Source: a virus. From it: a stretch of DNA of 64,000 nucleotides. The stretch covers positions 62,001 through 126,000 of the IMG/VR virus record IMGVR_UViG_3300046642_000884, one strand, 5' to 3'. Below are positions 15,243 to 24,700 of the stretch, piece by piece. Made by a program: the position numbers and the translations under genes. The first letter of the stretch is position 1; the number at the start of each line of letters is the position of its first letter. The notes beneath the pieces were generated by a model. The model searched no databases. It saw nothing but the letters and a program-made list of their open reading frames with translations, and was not told where the DNA came from.

Positions 15243-15424
15243 TTTTTTATAGCCATCCCAATAACCGCAGCAACAATAATAAAAATCAACAAGAAACCAA
15301 TCCACATTGGCGACAAAACCCACCACCAGCTCCAGTCAATATAATTAGTCAGCTTCAGCGCAATAAATAAAAGCGTCAAGAGGCCAACAAAGCCTATTCC
15401 TCCACTACTACTCTTATCACTCAT
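15239..15424 (-). CDS. two-helix membrane protein ('transmembrane Fragile-X-F'-like)
   Basis: 61 residues; a Ser/Gly-rich start (MSDKSSSGGIGFVG), one hydrophobic helix, a short loop (IDWSWWWVLSP), then a second helix. From memory this matches a widespread small phage/bacterial membrane protein annotated with the Fragile-X-F name, of unknown role. Confidence 0.65.
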   Translation of the reverse strand: MSDKSSSGGIGFVGLLTLLFIALKLTNYIDWSWWWVLSPMWIGFLLIFIIVAAVIGMAIKK

Positions 15425-15684
15425 TTCGTTTGCCACTCGTTATTTGTCCAAACAATTTCCTTAGTCTTGTATTCAAAGGCAAATCCCGGCATATTGTTCC
15501 ATTCATTGCCTCCTCTGCCATTCCATCTTGGTTGATCAGGGCTAAGCGCATCGCGAAGCCGCTTTAACAGCGAACGCGGACGTCGCCAACGCTTTTCATC
15601 ACGGTCCCGCGCGTTTCCAATAAAATACCCCAGTTTAGTATTAATATCACTATCTGGCGATTGAATTGTTATCAAAACAGTCAT
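15421..15684 (-). CDS. hypothetical protein
   Basis: 87 residues, Arg/Asp-rich middle (RDRDEKRWRRPRSLLKR). ATGA overlaps on both sides. No family recognised. Confidence 0.55.
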   Translation of the reverse strand: MTVLITIQSPDSDINTKLGYFIGNARDRDEKRWRRPRSLLKRLRDALSPDQPRWNGRGGNEWNNMPGFAFEYKTKEIVWTNNEWQTK

Positions 15685-15914
15685 TTGTCTTTAAGCTCCG
15701 TATAATGAACTGTGACTATTGCATAAAAAATACACATTGCAACTCCGGCTATCCATTCCCATAAAATCGATTCCGGAGAATTAGTAAGCCAGCTAACCAT
15801 AAACATAACAGCCAGGACTGGTATTACCAAAAGTGTTGCTGTTACAAGAAAGTTTGCGATAGTCCATAACGCCAGAACAATTGCTTTTGCTATTAACTTC
15901 AGTTCTTTGACCAT
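15681..15914 (-). CDS. small multi-pass membrane protein
   Basis: 77 residues with two or three predicted transmembrane helices (residues about 8-45 and 52-70). Overlaps the end of the primase gene by 16 nt. Function unknown. Confidence 0.55.
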   Translation of the reverse strand: MVKELKLIAKAIVLALWTIANFLVTATLLVIPVLAVMFMVSWLTNSPESILWEWIAGVAMCIFYAIVTVHYTELKDK

Positions 15915-16927
15915 TCCTCTAATCTTATTTTAGCTGAGATGCCTTCGAAGGCGTTGTTGTCAATGACCTCCAGAATATACGTCGGGCTGAGTCCTCCTCT
16001 AACCATATCGTTGATATCTTTCGACGCGATCCATCTGGGCCACACAACCACACGGTAGCCTTGATTAATGGCGACTTCAAGCTTTTTTCTGGCAATTTGA
16101 GACCTTGGTTCATTATCAAAGACTATTACAAATTTATCACGTTCTGCCAGCGTTGTCAAGGCATTAATGTTGCTTCCCGACAAGGCAATACAGTTATCCA
16201 GAAACATCGAATCGAACTGCCCCTCCACTACATAAACAGTTTTCGTTAAGTCTACCCTTTCCAGCCCATAGAGTAAAGGCGCATCCTTATCCAATACCAC
16301 ATTAATATAGCGCTGCTGAGAATCAGAAATAGCCCGACCAGAAACAGCAGTAAGGCGGTGTTGCCGATCAAAATAAGGGATGACAATACGCCCCTCATCA
16401 AAGAACAAAGCTTTTTCATCAAACTTGCCTTTTATTAAAGTATTTACCCACCACATAAACGCTGGTTCCCATCGTAATAATGAATGGAACTCAGTTGGTA
16501 TCTTCCTACTCTCTATATAGCGCTTGGCCGGATGATCTGGTTTTAGTTGTGATATTTTAGGAAGATTTTTTAGTTTTTGTGAATAGAATGAGTCGTCGAA
16601 CTTCAAGGCTATATTAGTCTTGGTAAGGGGAATCATATCTGGCTTACTTTGTTGAAACTCCTCCAGCCGATATTGACTATAAAGAGAAGTATCGAACTTT
16701 TTTAGGAAATATTTTATTGAAGAAGAACAACCAGGATTATTATGACAATAATAAATAAAGTGATCATTCTTGAGATAAAAGTAACCTCGTTTAATCCTCT
16801 TTCTGGTTTTGGAATCACCACAGAACGGACAACGACAGTTAAAAAGGTTTTGAGCCTTTTGTCTGAAACCCTCAAGGCGATTTGAGAGTTGTAGGATATA
16901 CTTCCTATCTAAGTTGATAGTATTCAT
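15899..16927 (-). CDS. 61: DNA primase (T4 gp61-like)
   Basis: 342 residues. N-terminal zinc ribbon CPFCGDS with a second Cys pair (YYCHNNPGCSS), then the TOPRIM core: VYVVEGQFDSMFL with the catalytic Glu, and IVFDNEPRS with the metal-binding Asp. It makes RNA primers together with the gp41 helicase encoded at 29508-30869. The ATG is 7 nt after a perfect -10 with no ribosome binding site, so the mRNA is predicted leaderless. Confidence 0.9.
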   Translation of the reverse strand: MNTINLDRKYILQLSNRLEGFRQKAQNLFNCRCPFCGDSKTRKRIKRGYFYLKNDHFIYYCHNNPGCSSSIKYFLKKFDTSLYSQYRLEEFQQSKPDMIPLTKTNIALKFDDSFYSQKLKNLPKISQLKPDHPAKRYIESRKIPTEFHSLLRWEPAFMWWVNTLIKGKFDEKALFFDEGRIVIPYFDRQHRLTAVSGRAISDSQQRYINVVLDKDAPLLYGLERVDLTKTVYVVEGQFDSMFLDNCIALSGSNINALTTLAERDKFVIVFDNEPRSQIARKKLEVAINQGYRVVVWPRWIASKDINDMVRGGLSPTYILEVIDNNAFEGISAKIRLEEWSKN

Positions 16928-17087
16928 AAAGGATATTATATCGCGGCGAAGCCGCGATTGTCAAGGACTGGTTCTTAAAGGAGTCGAGTCCAATCGGCCT
17001 TAGATTAGGTAAAAGGTAGAGTCCTCCCTTATACTTAAGGCCTTTGATATTCCCGGTGTGTGAATCAGTCAGGACGAACTTAGACAT
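16905..17087 (-). CDS. doubtful ORF over the primase promoter
   Basis: 60 residues from MSKFVLTDSHTGN. It overlaps the whole primase promoter and its first codons, and no clear ribosome binding site precedes it. It may be a chance frame across a structured leader. Confidence 0.2.
   Translation of the reverse strand: MSKFVLTDSHTGNIKGLKYKGGLYLLPNLRPIGLDSFKNQSLTIAASPRYNILYEYYQLR
16935..16964 (-). promoter_or_regulatory. primase promoter with palindromic spacer
   Basis: Consensus TTGACA and TATAAT, 18 nt apart. The spacer is a perfect palindrome (16940-16958, ATCGCGGC-GAA-GCCGCGAT on the plus strand), as expected for an operator. The -10 is 7 nt from the gp61 ATG. Confidence 0.8.
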
Positions 17088-17123
17088 CCCCAACTTTTTG
17101 TCGGAGATGTCCGTCCTGACTAG
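17069..17123. repeat. long imperfect inverted repeat
   Basis: Outer arms of 10 bp pair perfectly and inner arms of 6 bp pair after a small asymmetric bulge. There is no U-tract on either side, so it is not an ordinary terminator. Confidence 0.65.
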
Positions 17124-17320
17124 CATTCCCGTATGGAGCCATCAGTATAAAGAGTTAGAGGTGAACTCAATACTAGGAGACTACTGTTTCGGGTTTCACT
17201 CCCCTATCTGGTCCTACGGCTCTCTCCATTCGACCGCCGCTATGTATTGCCAGAATCCCACTGTTTACATGATAAAACTTGAACCAGCCGTTATTGTTCC
17301 GACATTCAAGAGTAGTCTAT

Positions 17321-17348
17321 ATTGTATAGATATTTATACGTATGTCAA
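17321..17348 (-). promoter_or_regulatory. overlapping sigma70-like and late-like promoter
   Basis: Minus strand TTGACA (17343-17348), 16-nt spacer, TACAAT (17321-17326); the spacer contains TATAAATA (17331-17338). It would serve both early and late polymerase and points into the structured non-coding region. Confidence 0.5.
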
Positions 17349-17376
17349 GCGCTAAGATGATGACTGAACATTAATT

Positions 17377-17943
17377 TTATTGGTGAAAATAAGTTATCAT
17401 TGTAAATATAATACCAGCCAACGAGGTAAGGACCGAAAATCCAACACCGACCATGGCCATCCCGTAATAAGTCTGGGTAACGCCTTGTCTCTTTTCTTCC
17501 TTGATGTTGGCAATGGATGAAATGAACTTTTCAATCTCATAAAGCCTGTTGGTGTTGTGGTTGACTTGCTGGCGTAGTTGCTCGTGTTGGGTATCATAAA
17601 GAGCTTTGTCCAGGAACCGGCCCCCCATAACTTTTATGTCTTCTACAACCCGATTTAATTCTTCACGGGTGGGAGAATTCATGGTCTGATCTTTGAGTGC
17701 GTCGCGGAACTCATTCATTCCATCCAGCCGCTTTTCCATAGTGCCCTGAGCTAAGGCTGTTGCTTCCTTAATGTTTTCAAAGCTTCTTTCAACCGAAGAC
17801 AGCGCAATAGCGGTAGCAGCTTTGATGGACTCTATTCGTTCCTTGTTGCGATCTTCCCGTTCCTGCGCCATTTTTTCGATGGCATCGATCCGTAGATTAA
17901 GGGCCGTATTATGATTACAGTTGGTGCTTGAGGTTTCAGTCAT
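17377..17943 (-). CDS. coiled-coil protein with C-terminal membrane anchor
   Basis: 188 residues. Long helical heptad region (about 10-150), then one transmembrane helix (about 162-184). Built like the 109-residue protein at 18703-19032. A tail-anchored membrane protein, possibly for lysis timing or envelope remodelling. A CTAAATA sequence 7 nt before the ATG may be a late-type promoter. Confidence 0.6.
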   Translation of the reverse strand: MTETSSTNCNHNTALNLRIDAIEKMAQEREDRNKERIESIKAATAIALSSVERSFENIKEATALAQGTMEKRLDGMNEFRDALKDQTMNSPTREELNRVVEDIKVMGGRFLDKALYDTQHEQLRQQVNHNTNRLYEIEKFISSIANIKEEKRQGVTQTYYGMAMVGVGFSVLTSLAGIIFTMITYFHQ

Positions 17944-17962
17944 TTTTGGTTATTTAGTATCT

Positions 17963-18142
17963 TCGATGTTATCAGTTATTGTTTCAGCCAGTTTAGGATA
18001 TTATCCTGATGGCTATGTCCCAGAAGGTAAGGGGCTGTTTATTCTTGTCGATCAAATTTGGCTTCTAATGTTGTGTATGTGGCATACTATTGAATATACG
18101 CTAGTTTTGTTGTATAGAAAACCTACTTCTTTCTATTCTTAG
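17963..18142 (+). CDS. doubtful plus-strand ORF, membrane-like
   Basis: 59 residues with a hydrophobic C-terminal half (IWLLMLCMWHTIEYTLVLL). No ribosome binding site and opposite orientation to its neighbours; included because the 195-bp gap has no minus-strand gene. Confidence 0.25.
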   Translation, partial: SMLSVIVSASLGYYPDGYVPEGKGLFILVDQIWLLMLCMWHTIEYTLVLLYRKPTSFYS

Positions 18143-18510
18143 TAGATATAAGCTCCAACCGCAGCAAGAATGACCAAACCAGCGATTATTATTCCTAGTC
18201 CTTTCGCAGGAATAAGTGACTGATACAACTGTCTAAAAAGACATAATAAACCAACAACAGTTAATAGTATTGCGGCAGTTCTGGTAAAATGAAATGACCA
18301 ATGTGTAGTAGCAATAAGTCCGGTCACTATAAGCAGGGTATGTCCAGAGATATAAGCTAGTAAACCCGCTGACAACTTGTTAGAGGGGGAATTCCATTTA
18401 TTTTGTTTCAACTGGTTAATCATAAACTTACTAATGACGCCTATCACGAGGATATCGAGCAGTAATAAGAAGAATGTTATAAAATTGTAATATGCAAAAG
18501 GATTGGTCAT
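18139..18510 (-). CDS. four-helix membrane protein
   Basis: 123 residues, four predicted transmembrane helices. Start overlaps the upstream stop (ATGA). Size and topology allow a holin, but holins have no reliable sequence signature. Confidence 0.55.
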   Translation of the reverse strand: MTNPFAYYNFITFFLLLLDILVIGVISKFMINQLKQNKWNSPSNKLSAGLLAYISGHTLLIVTGLIATTHWSFHFTRTAAILLTVVGLLCLFRQLYQSLIPAKGLGIIIAGLVILAAVGAYIY

Positions 18511-18701
18511 TTTTCGCGATCTTTAATAAACGCTTTTTCTAACTCGCTAATCAGGTCAGAAATGGGATCAATTGATTGCTGAAGTTTAAATACATCCTGT
18601 TTAAGGTCCTTATACTGAGCATCTATTTTATCAAGCATTTGATGAATTTCTTTTTGAGATGTAATGTGAAATAACGAGCGCCAATGTTCTTTAAATGTCA
18701 T
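18507..18701 (-). CDS. small coiled-coil protein
   Basis: 64 residues; heptads in IHQMLDKIDAQYKDLKQDVF. Coupled to its neighbours. Confidence 0.55.
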   Translation of the reverse strand: MTFKEHWRSLFHITSQKEIHQMLDKIDAQYKDLKQDVFKLQQSIDPISDLISELEKAFIKDREK

Positions 18702-18702
18702 A

Positions 18703-19032
18703 TTAGTGTCCTGAGACTGATATATATCGGACTAATACCGCGGCCAACGCGATAACAGCTCCTGCTAATCCTCCCCATATTCCCGATTTTATTTGGAGCA
18801 TAGCAATATCGATTTTTATTTTACTAAACTCTGTACTAAACTCATGAAAATTTCGGTCTAAACGGTTGTTAAGCTGAATGATTGTTGTATTCAATCTGTT
18901 TAGTTCTGAAATAATAAGCTGACGATATTCTACCCATGTATAATCATTAAGACGCCGTTGTTGCTGTATATCATTAAATGATTTATTGTCATTGGTATTT
19001 TCATTGTCATAATTGTTATTATCATCTGCCAT
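18703..19032 (-). CDS. coiled-coil protein with C-terminal membrane anchor
   Basis: 109 residues. Asn/Asp-rich N-terminus, heptads (LNRLNTTIIQLNNRLDRNF), then a transmembrane helix at about 87-105. Same architecture as the protein at 17377-17943. Confidence 0.55.
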   Translation of the reverse strand: MADDNNNYDNENTNDNKSFNDIQQQRRLNDYTWVEYRQLIISELNRLNTTIIQLNNRLDRNFHEFSTEFSKIKIDIAMLQIKSGIWGGLAGAVIALAAVLVRYISVSGH

Positions 19033-19539
19033 TTATTTAGTATCCTCGATTACATGGGCCGCCACCGGCTTTTTCAGTTTGGTGGAGACATAGGACATTC
19101 GATGATGACCTCCAATCAACCAGTGGGCGCCAGTCTTGGGATTGTGAAGGACAACAGGTTTTCTCAGTCCCTTGCCTGCCTTCATTTTCTCCTTGATCTT
19201 GTAAGGAGTATTAACATGCTTGAAGTGTTCTCCAGCAGACTGATCGAAGTATTTTTTATGAAGGATTTGTTTCCAGGTTTCTCCGGTGTTGCCGCGCGGC
19301 CCGAACCAACCTATTTTTTTGATATGTTCTCGGCCGAAGTGTTTTTCGATTCCAGCCTTTAAGGCCGCTTTCCACTTCTTCTTATCTCGGAGCTTTTTAA
19401 GTCGTTTTTTAACCCAATCTGGACAGCCAGTTAGTGTCTCTCCAGGTTTACAGCCTTTCTTTAGCTGATACTTTACTTCGGAGTGTTCCTTCTCAGGATT
19501 GGGTTTTTTCCACTTAAGAGTTAGTTTTTCGGACAACAT
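19033..19539 (-). CDS. ParB-like (HHR motif) basic protein
   Basis: 168 residues, very basic. The C-terminal GAHWLIGGHHRMSYV followed by KKPVAAHVIED fits the ParB/sulfiredoxin-like fold (xGHHR motif). In this position, next to virion genes, it may be a head-associated protein. Enzyme activity is unproven. Confidence 0.55.
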   Translation of the reverse strand: MLSEKLTLKWKKPNPEKEHSEVKYQLKKGCKPGETLTGCPDWVKKRLKKLRDKKKWKAALKAGIEKHFGREHIKKIGWFGPRGNTGETWKQILHKKYFDQSAGEHFKHVNTPYKIKEKMKAGKGLRKPVVLHNPKTGAHWLIGGHHRMSYVSTKLKKPVAAHVIEDTK

Positions 19540-19939
19540 CTTTATAACGCTTTAGAACCTTTTTTCCACCCAGTTTTGGGTTGAAGGCGGCGATAGAACC
19601 AGAACCAACACAGTTGGTGGGGGCGTTCTCTTTGATATTCTTGGAAGTCAGCACATTTTTCAGTATCTTGCCCGCATGATGTTTTTGCGCGAGCTTCTCC
19701 ATTTCCTCGTCGGCCGGCGTCATCTGCCCATTTGCTCGTTTCATCTTCATAAGATTAAGATAGGTTTTGAGGTGTTTTTCCCCTGACTTATACATCAATA
19801 TTTCGTTTTCTTTCAGTTTTTTGGGTTTAGGTTTTGGAAACTTCATTTTTTTGAAGTCTTTGACGCGCTTTTCCACCTCATCCGCCTTTTTTTTATTCTT
19901 GGCCGCAATTGCGTCCTGAACTGCTTTGGTTACAAACAT
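19514..19939 (-). CDS. probable virion-associated basic protein
   Basis: 141 residues, Lys-rich. NIKENAPTNCVGSGSIAAF resembles processed N-terminal motifs of T4-like head proteins (PTNxxGxGxIA), with an I-x-E site just before it. Inferred to be an internal or prohead protein. Confidence 0.5.
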   Translation of the reverse strand: MFVTKAVQDAIAAKNKKKADEVEKRVKDFKKMKFPKPKPKKLKENEILMYKSGEKHLKTYLNLMKMKRANGQMTPADEEMEKLAQKHHAGKILKNVLTSKNIKENAPTNCVGSGSIAAFNPKLGGKKVLKRYKDVVRKTNS

Positions 19940-20367
19940 TATTCGTCTAGCCTTTTTCCCGGTAAAATCTCGCGTAGGTTATTTATAATAATAGGATTCA
20001 TAGCAATCGAGGAGGTATCGACAATGCGATGCGTTTTTACATTGATTATTTTATCAGATAGGACTGATAAAGTCAAGAGAAACGGTTTAATCAGGCCAAA
20101 CTGAGGTTCGGTTTTAAGGAAGAGGATTCGATTGAATGGTTCGGGGAGGAATACGTTATTAAGGACAACAAGGTGATTAAGTATAAGTCTGGTTTTGAGT
20201 TCTCCAGTAGTCTCGAAACGAGTGCAAAGTTTTTTTAGGTATTTTATTCTTCGGATATCTTCGTTGAACTCGTCCATAGACGCGCACTGAGTATTTCTGT
20301 AGTGTTGGGCGGTATAGATCGGCCAATTTTCTTCAGTGAGTAATGGTGGGTTTACATGGATAATCAT
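19939..20367 (-). CDS. conserved T4-like phage protein (DUF7207-like)
   Basis: 142 residues. YTAQHYRNTQCASMDEFNED, IKYLKKLCTRF and LKTRLILNHLVVLNNVF match, from memory, a conserved protein next to structural genes in T4-like cyanophages. Function unknown, probably morphogenetic. Confidence 0.65.
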   Translation of the reverse strand: MIIHVNPPLLTEENWPIYTAQHYRNTQCASMDEFNEDIRRIKYLKKLCTRFETTGELKTRLILNHLVVLNNVFLPEPFNRILFLKTEPQFGLIKPFLLTLSVLSDKIINVKTHRIVDTSSIAMNPIIINNLREILPGKRLDE

Positions 20368-20383
20368 AATGAATCATGGGCTA

Positions 20384-20707
20384 TCACGGAAATGGTGCTA
20401 GTGCCACCCTCACTGTATGATTATCTTCATTAGCCACATAAAGGAAGGAAGGTGTTGCGAAAACAGTGCCTTTCTTGATTACTAATGATACGGAATTGGC
20501 TGGATCAGATGGAAGGATTGCGACCTGTAGAGTAGGGGCTATAGCAGTACAGAGGTTGGGGACGGTGATTGTCGCGGTTTGAGCGACATTGCCTGGAGCC
20601 GCGACATTGGCCGTATCGGCTCCGTAAATAAAAACTACTCTATCGTTAGCGTCGAGTAGAGTAGTTTTAATCGGAAACTGTAGCGTGGACTTCCCTTGAT
20701 TGACCAT
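20384..20707 (-). CDS. probable virion structural protein
   Basis: 107 residues, rich in Ala, Val, Thr and beta strands. A TATAAATA late promoter lies 7 nt before its ATG, as expected for a virion gene. No family recognised. Confidence 0.55.
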   Translation of the reverse strand: MVNQGKSTLQFPIKTTLLDANDRVVFIYGADTANVAAPGNVAQTATITVPNLCTAIAPTLQVAILPSDPANSVSLVIKKGTVFATPSFLYVANEDNHTVRVALAPFP

Positions 20708-20714
20708 TATAAAC

Positions 20715-20722
20715 TATTTATA
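20715..20722 (-). promoter_or_regulatory. T4-late-like promoter
   Basis: TATAAATA on the minus strand with 7 nt to the next ATG. Matches the gp55-dependent consensus; gp55 is encoded at 62141-62644. Confidence 0.65.
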
Positions 20723-20724
20723 GC

Positions 20725-21675
20725 TTACGTTTCAGGCAGGACTGCTGAGTTAGCAACTGTACTAGTGCCGTTTGCGATATGTCGATCAATGACTAGCATC
20801 TCATAGGTCACTCGACCAGCTCGCCCGCCGATTGCGCCAGGCGTTGCGTTTACTGCACCACCGGCACTTGCGTCTAGGTTTGCTGTTACGGTCCAAGTTC
20901 CACCAGTGTTACCAATTACTGCGCCATTTGCGGCGTTGGTGAAGACTACAACAACTGCGGTGTTGACCTGGTTGTTGGAGAACTGACCTCCATTTGCTCC
21001 CCATACGATGGCCTGAGTTTCGGTGTTAGAGATACCGCCGGTTGCGTTCGAGGTGAACGAACCAGTAGCGATTTTTCCAGAACCTAGAGCAAAGCTGTTT
21101 CCAGTGTTGGAGATAGTGACGTTGATGACGTTAGCATTGCCGACGTTTGTAAGCGATGAGCTGGAGCCGTTGGCTGAATTCAGTTTGGTAATGTGCTTTT
21201 CTCGATTGAAGCCAACCAAAATAATCGAGGTATTGACGAATGCTGGTCCTCCGAGGATCGAGCCCGGCCACGCAACAGAAGCAATATTGCCGGTGGCATT
21301 TGCAGTAATAATAGCAAAGGCATTGACGCCTTGGCCATTAGATACAGTCACTGTATCACCTGTTAGAAATCCCGAGCCGGTATTTGCGGTAAATGTCTTG
21401 AGCTGGCCTTCCCCTCTAGTTCGAAGAGCCCAGCCTAGACCGTGCGCTTTAGCCGATTCGCCGGAGGTGTTTGCCTTGGCTCGTGCGGTGACAGGGAAGA
21501 TACCACTAACCATCTTTTGAGTCACTCCGTGTATTACTTGTGATCCGGGAGTAACATTTGCCACAAGCGCTAGGTTATTAGCGGTTATTGCAGTTCGGCC
21601 CGAGCCTTGTTGCAATATCTCAGCTCCCCATTTTGGGGCTCCTGTTGTGTTAGCGTTGCTTTTCCATTGTGACAT
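20725..21675 (-). CDS. Asn/Thr/Gly-rich virion protein
   Basis: 316 residues, low in charge, beta-rich with recurring NA-N-TG patterns, like phage fibre, decoration or tail-surface proteins. Preceded by AAGGAGA. A NATAAATA-type site (AATAAATA) lies just upstream. The exact particle role is unknown. Confidence 0.6.
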   Translation of the reverse strand: MSQWKSNANTTGAPKWGAEILQQGSGRTAITANNLALVANVTPGSQVIHGVTQKMVSGIFPVTARAKANTSGESAKAHGLGWALRTRGEGQLKTFTANTGSGFLTGDTVTVSNGQGVNAFAIITANATGNIASVAWPGSILGGPAFVNTSIILVGFNREKHITKLNSANGSSSSLTNVGNANVINVTISNTGNSFALGSGKIATGSFTSNATGGISNTETQAIVWGANGGQFSNNQVNTAVVVVFTNAANGAVIGNTGGTWTVTANLDASAGGAVNATPGAIGGRAGRVTYEMLVIDRHIANGTSTVANSAVLPET

Positions 21676-21705
21676 ATTGTGTCTCCTTATTGTTATTTAT
21701 TATTT

Positions 21706-24700
21706 TTAAGCTCTTGGGATACCCTTTAGTGCCCAGTGAACTGGCTTGGGACTGTGTTTTTTACCTTCTAAATGATCGGATAATCCCTTTGCCGATCCCC
21801 ATATCTGCGATACCATTGCTTCTTTTTCGTGAGGTCTTTGAAGCTTCCCATAGTTCTGTAGCACCTTATGGCCAACATTGGGGCTGATGGAGGTCGTTTC
21901 CTTGTTAGAATGCTTTAGGGTTACCGGAGAGCGCAAATCAACGGCTTTCCTGGCGACATTGATAGGGTGCTGATCGCCTTCAGTATCTTGTCCTTTAGCT
22001 CCGGCCTTGCCTTTTGATTTTGAAGCGCCGCCCAGCCCTGATGTTGCTAAGTTCTTTTTAAATGATTTTCCAGTAGCTTCCCCGATTACTCGTCGGATGG
22101 TCTCTTCTTTTTTCACTTTCTTTTTTATCGCTTCTCGTTCAGCTTCGTATTCCTGACCACGACGTTGTTCGGCTTTAGAATCACCATAGATTCCCCAATC
22201 CTTATCCTTTCGAAGATTTCTAAGCGCCTCACGATCATCGCGTTGTCCATAGGAACGTATCTCTCCAGGATGCATTCGTTTATTAATGCGGGAAGCCTGA
22301 CGGAAGCTGATTTCATCTAGGTCGGTTTCTTCGTTATTCCCCCATCTCCGCTTCATCTTGGGGTTGTTGCTCACTAGTTTAAGATAGTCGGGGGCTTTTA
22401 TCTTTTGTCCTGATTTTATCTTGCTCAGACTTAGCGCTGGTTTTTCAGGTTTAGGTTCAGAAGAAGTTCTGCCTGCATCTCCAATAGGTTTATCAACTGT
22501 AGTAGATTGAAAATTCTTTTTGGCTGCCAGCGATTGAGGATCATTATCCCATTTCTTATGCCATGCATCCATTCCGGCTTTACGTTGTTGGCCTCGATCA
22601 ACGATGCTTTTATGTAATACTGCCGAATCAGCAGCAGTTCTTGCTGCTTCTCGTTCTTTTGCAGAACTTGCTCGATCAAGACCCGCAGTTGGTCTTGCTC
22701 CCCATGGTGATGGGGCTGATTTCATTTTTGGACCAGTTGCTCCAACTGTTACTCCCGAAAGTTTCTTTGAGGCTGCTGTTACTCGTGTTGGTCGTTCTTG
22801 TGAGCTTGTTCGGGATTGATCAGTGCCCAATACGCTTCGAATTCCTCGGCCTATTCGGTGTCGCATTGCATAGGCGCCCAAAGCCATTATAAGACGAGCC
22901 CCGCTGCTACTTTCTGTTACTGGTCTTTCTATACGACCTTTTCCAGACTTGGCTAGCTTCATATCCTTATCAGTAGCAACTGATGCAGTTTGTGCGAGGG
23001 TCGGATTGACGATGACTGGAGTTTTTCCGCCGAGCTTTACTTTATCCTCAGGATCAAGTGGTTCGTCTTGTTTCTTGGCTTGTTGCTTGGGAGGTTGCTG
23101 TGTTTGTTGTTTCGGTTGTTTATTCTTTTTTGGGCCAGATAGGTCTTTTCCAGGTCCTGCAGTCGATGACTGATTGCCGCCCCAGTTGGTGCCGTTATCC
23201 TCTCCCATAATTTGGCGGAGCCTGGTAAGGGTTAGACCTTCCTTCATATCCATATCACGTTCTTTGGTGGTGTCGTAACCGGAGTGAGCAAGACGCTCTC
23301 TTTTCGCTGCTTGCTTACGGAAGTTGACTTGCTGACCACTACTATCGCGCTTCGCAACAATAGCTCTAGCTTTTGCTGCTCCGGCAGCTCTCTTGAACTC
23401 AGTTTTTGGTTTGTTCTTGTATTGAGCGCGTAACGACGCAGTATCAGCTTTTGCAGCATAGCGTTTCAGTAATCCAGTTGACAGTTCGTTGACGGTTTCT
23501 TCTTTAGGAGCGCCATATTTTGGTGGAACAAGTGGTCCTCCTGGATAATTGCGATAATTTCCCGCGCGGATGTGATTTTTCCACTTCGCCCAACGGTCAG
23601 TGTTTTGTTTCCATTTCTTGGTATTTTTATCTCGACGTGCTTTCTCCCGCGCTCTATTTTCTTCTGTGCCTTCAACTATTTCGGTTTCTTCATAAGACAT
23701 TCTTGTTGCAACTCTTTTAGATTTTTCAGTGCCAGTTTTTTTGTGTTTATAATAAATGTCTGTTTCATGTGATCTTGTAGAATCATCACGCATAACTGTG
23801 CCAGTAACTTTGTGCCCTTGTTTTTCGAGTGTTTTTACATAATCGTTAACCTTATAAGCGTGGCGGTCATCAGAAGCTCTATATGCGCCTTCGCTGACGG
23901 TTTCTTCTTTACCGACCTGTTGAATAGCTTTTGCAAATCCCTTTTCGCGGTTTGCGATTTTACGTTCATCTTTTGACTGATGGCTAGGTTTGCTACGACG
24001 AACAATATCAGCTAATGATTTTTTAGCATACTGACCAAGCTTTTCGTGGGACAGTTCGTTGACGGTTTCCTTTTTTATTTCTTTCTGTTTTTTCTTAGCA
24101 TCAGCAATCTTTTTATCTATAGCTTGAAGTGTTCCTAGTGCTTCACGATTTTTACCTTCCATACCAGCGCGATGCGCTAATGCTCGACGATATTGGGTCA
24201 GTGCTTCTACATCTCCTTCGTTGATGGTTTCCTCTTTAGGAGTTATCGATTTTCCAGCGCCAATTATCTTAGTGCGACCTTTAGGTCCTGCACCTGGTAA
24301 AAATGTTGCTCTCCCGTGATATCCAGTCCAACGCTTGCCGCTTTGTGATGGCCAGAACTTTCCAGTTTTATCGGTATAACCTACTTCTTTTTCCTCTTTG
24401 GATAATCTATCGCGAGCCCTGTCCATCCCCTTTTTTCGGTTTTTGAGGATTCTTTTTGCCTGGGGGTTGTTTTTTCTCCAAGGCTTATCTAACCAATCGG
24501 CTTGGGTAAAGGCCGCGTCAGAATATCGGTTGAGGGTTCCGTGGCCCAGTTCGTTGACTTCGGTTTCGTCCCCCCATCGTCTTTTTTGGGTCATTTGTAG
24601 CGAGGCAGTATAGGCGGAGCCTCTTTGTTGGTGTTGTTGGGGGGGTGAAGTAGGTTTAGACTGCTTGAACATTTTGGTGGCTTGTTCAATGCCTTTTTTC

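Larger units (their letters stand above)
16965..17376. other. non-coding region, candidate structured RNA
   Basis: Between the primase promoter and the next gene. It contains a long imperfect hairpin (about 17069-17123: arms AGTCAGGACG/CGTCCTGACT plus GACATC/GATGTC) downstream of leftward promoter elements at 17321-17348. No gene with a ribosome binding site is evident on either strand, although a 103-codon plus-strand frame exists (17044-17355). Confidence 0.45.

Noticed and set aside
17044-17355. 103-codon plus-strand frame beside the primase promoter
   Set aside because: Opposite to all neighbours, no ribosome binding site, and it spans the long hairpin and the leftward promoter.
21023-21520. 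165-codon plus-strand frame inside the Asn/Thr-rich virion gene
   Set aside because: A shadow frame of the repetitive minus-strand gene, lacking its own start signals.
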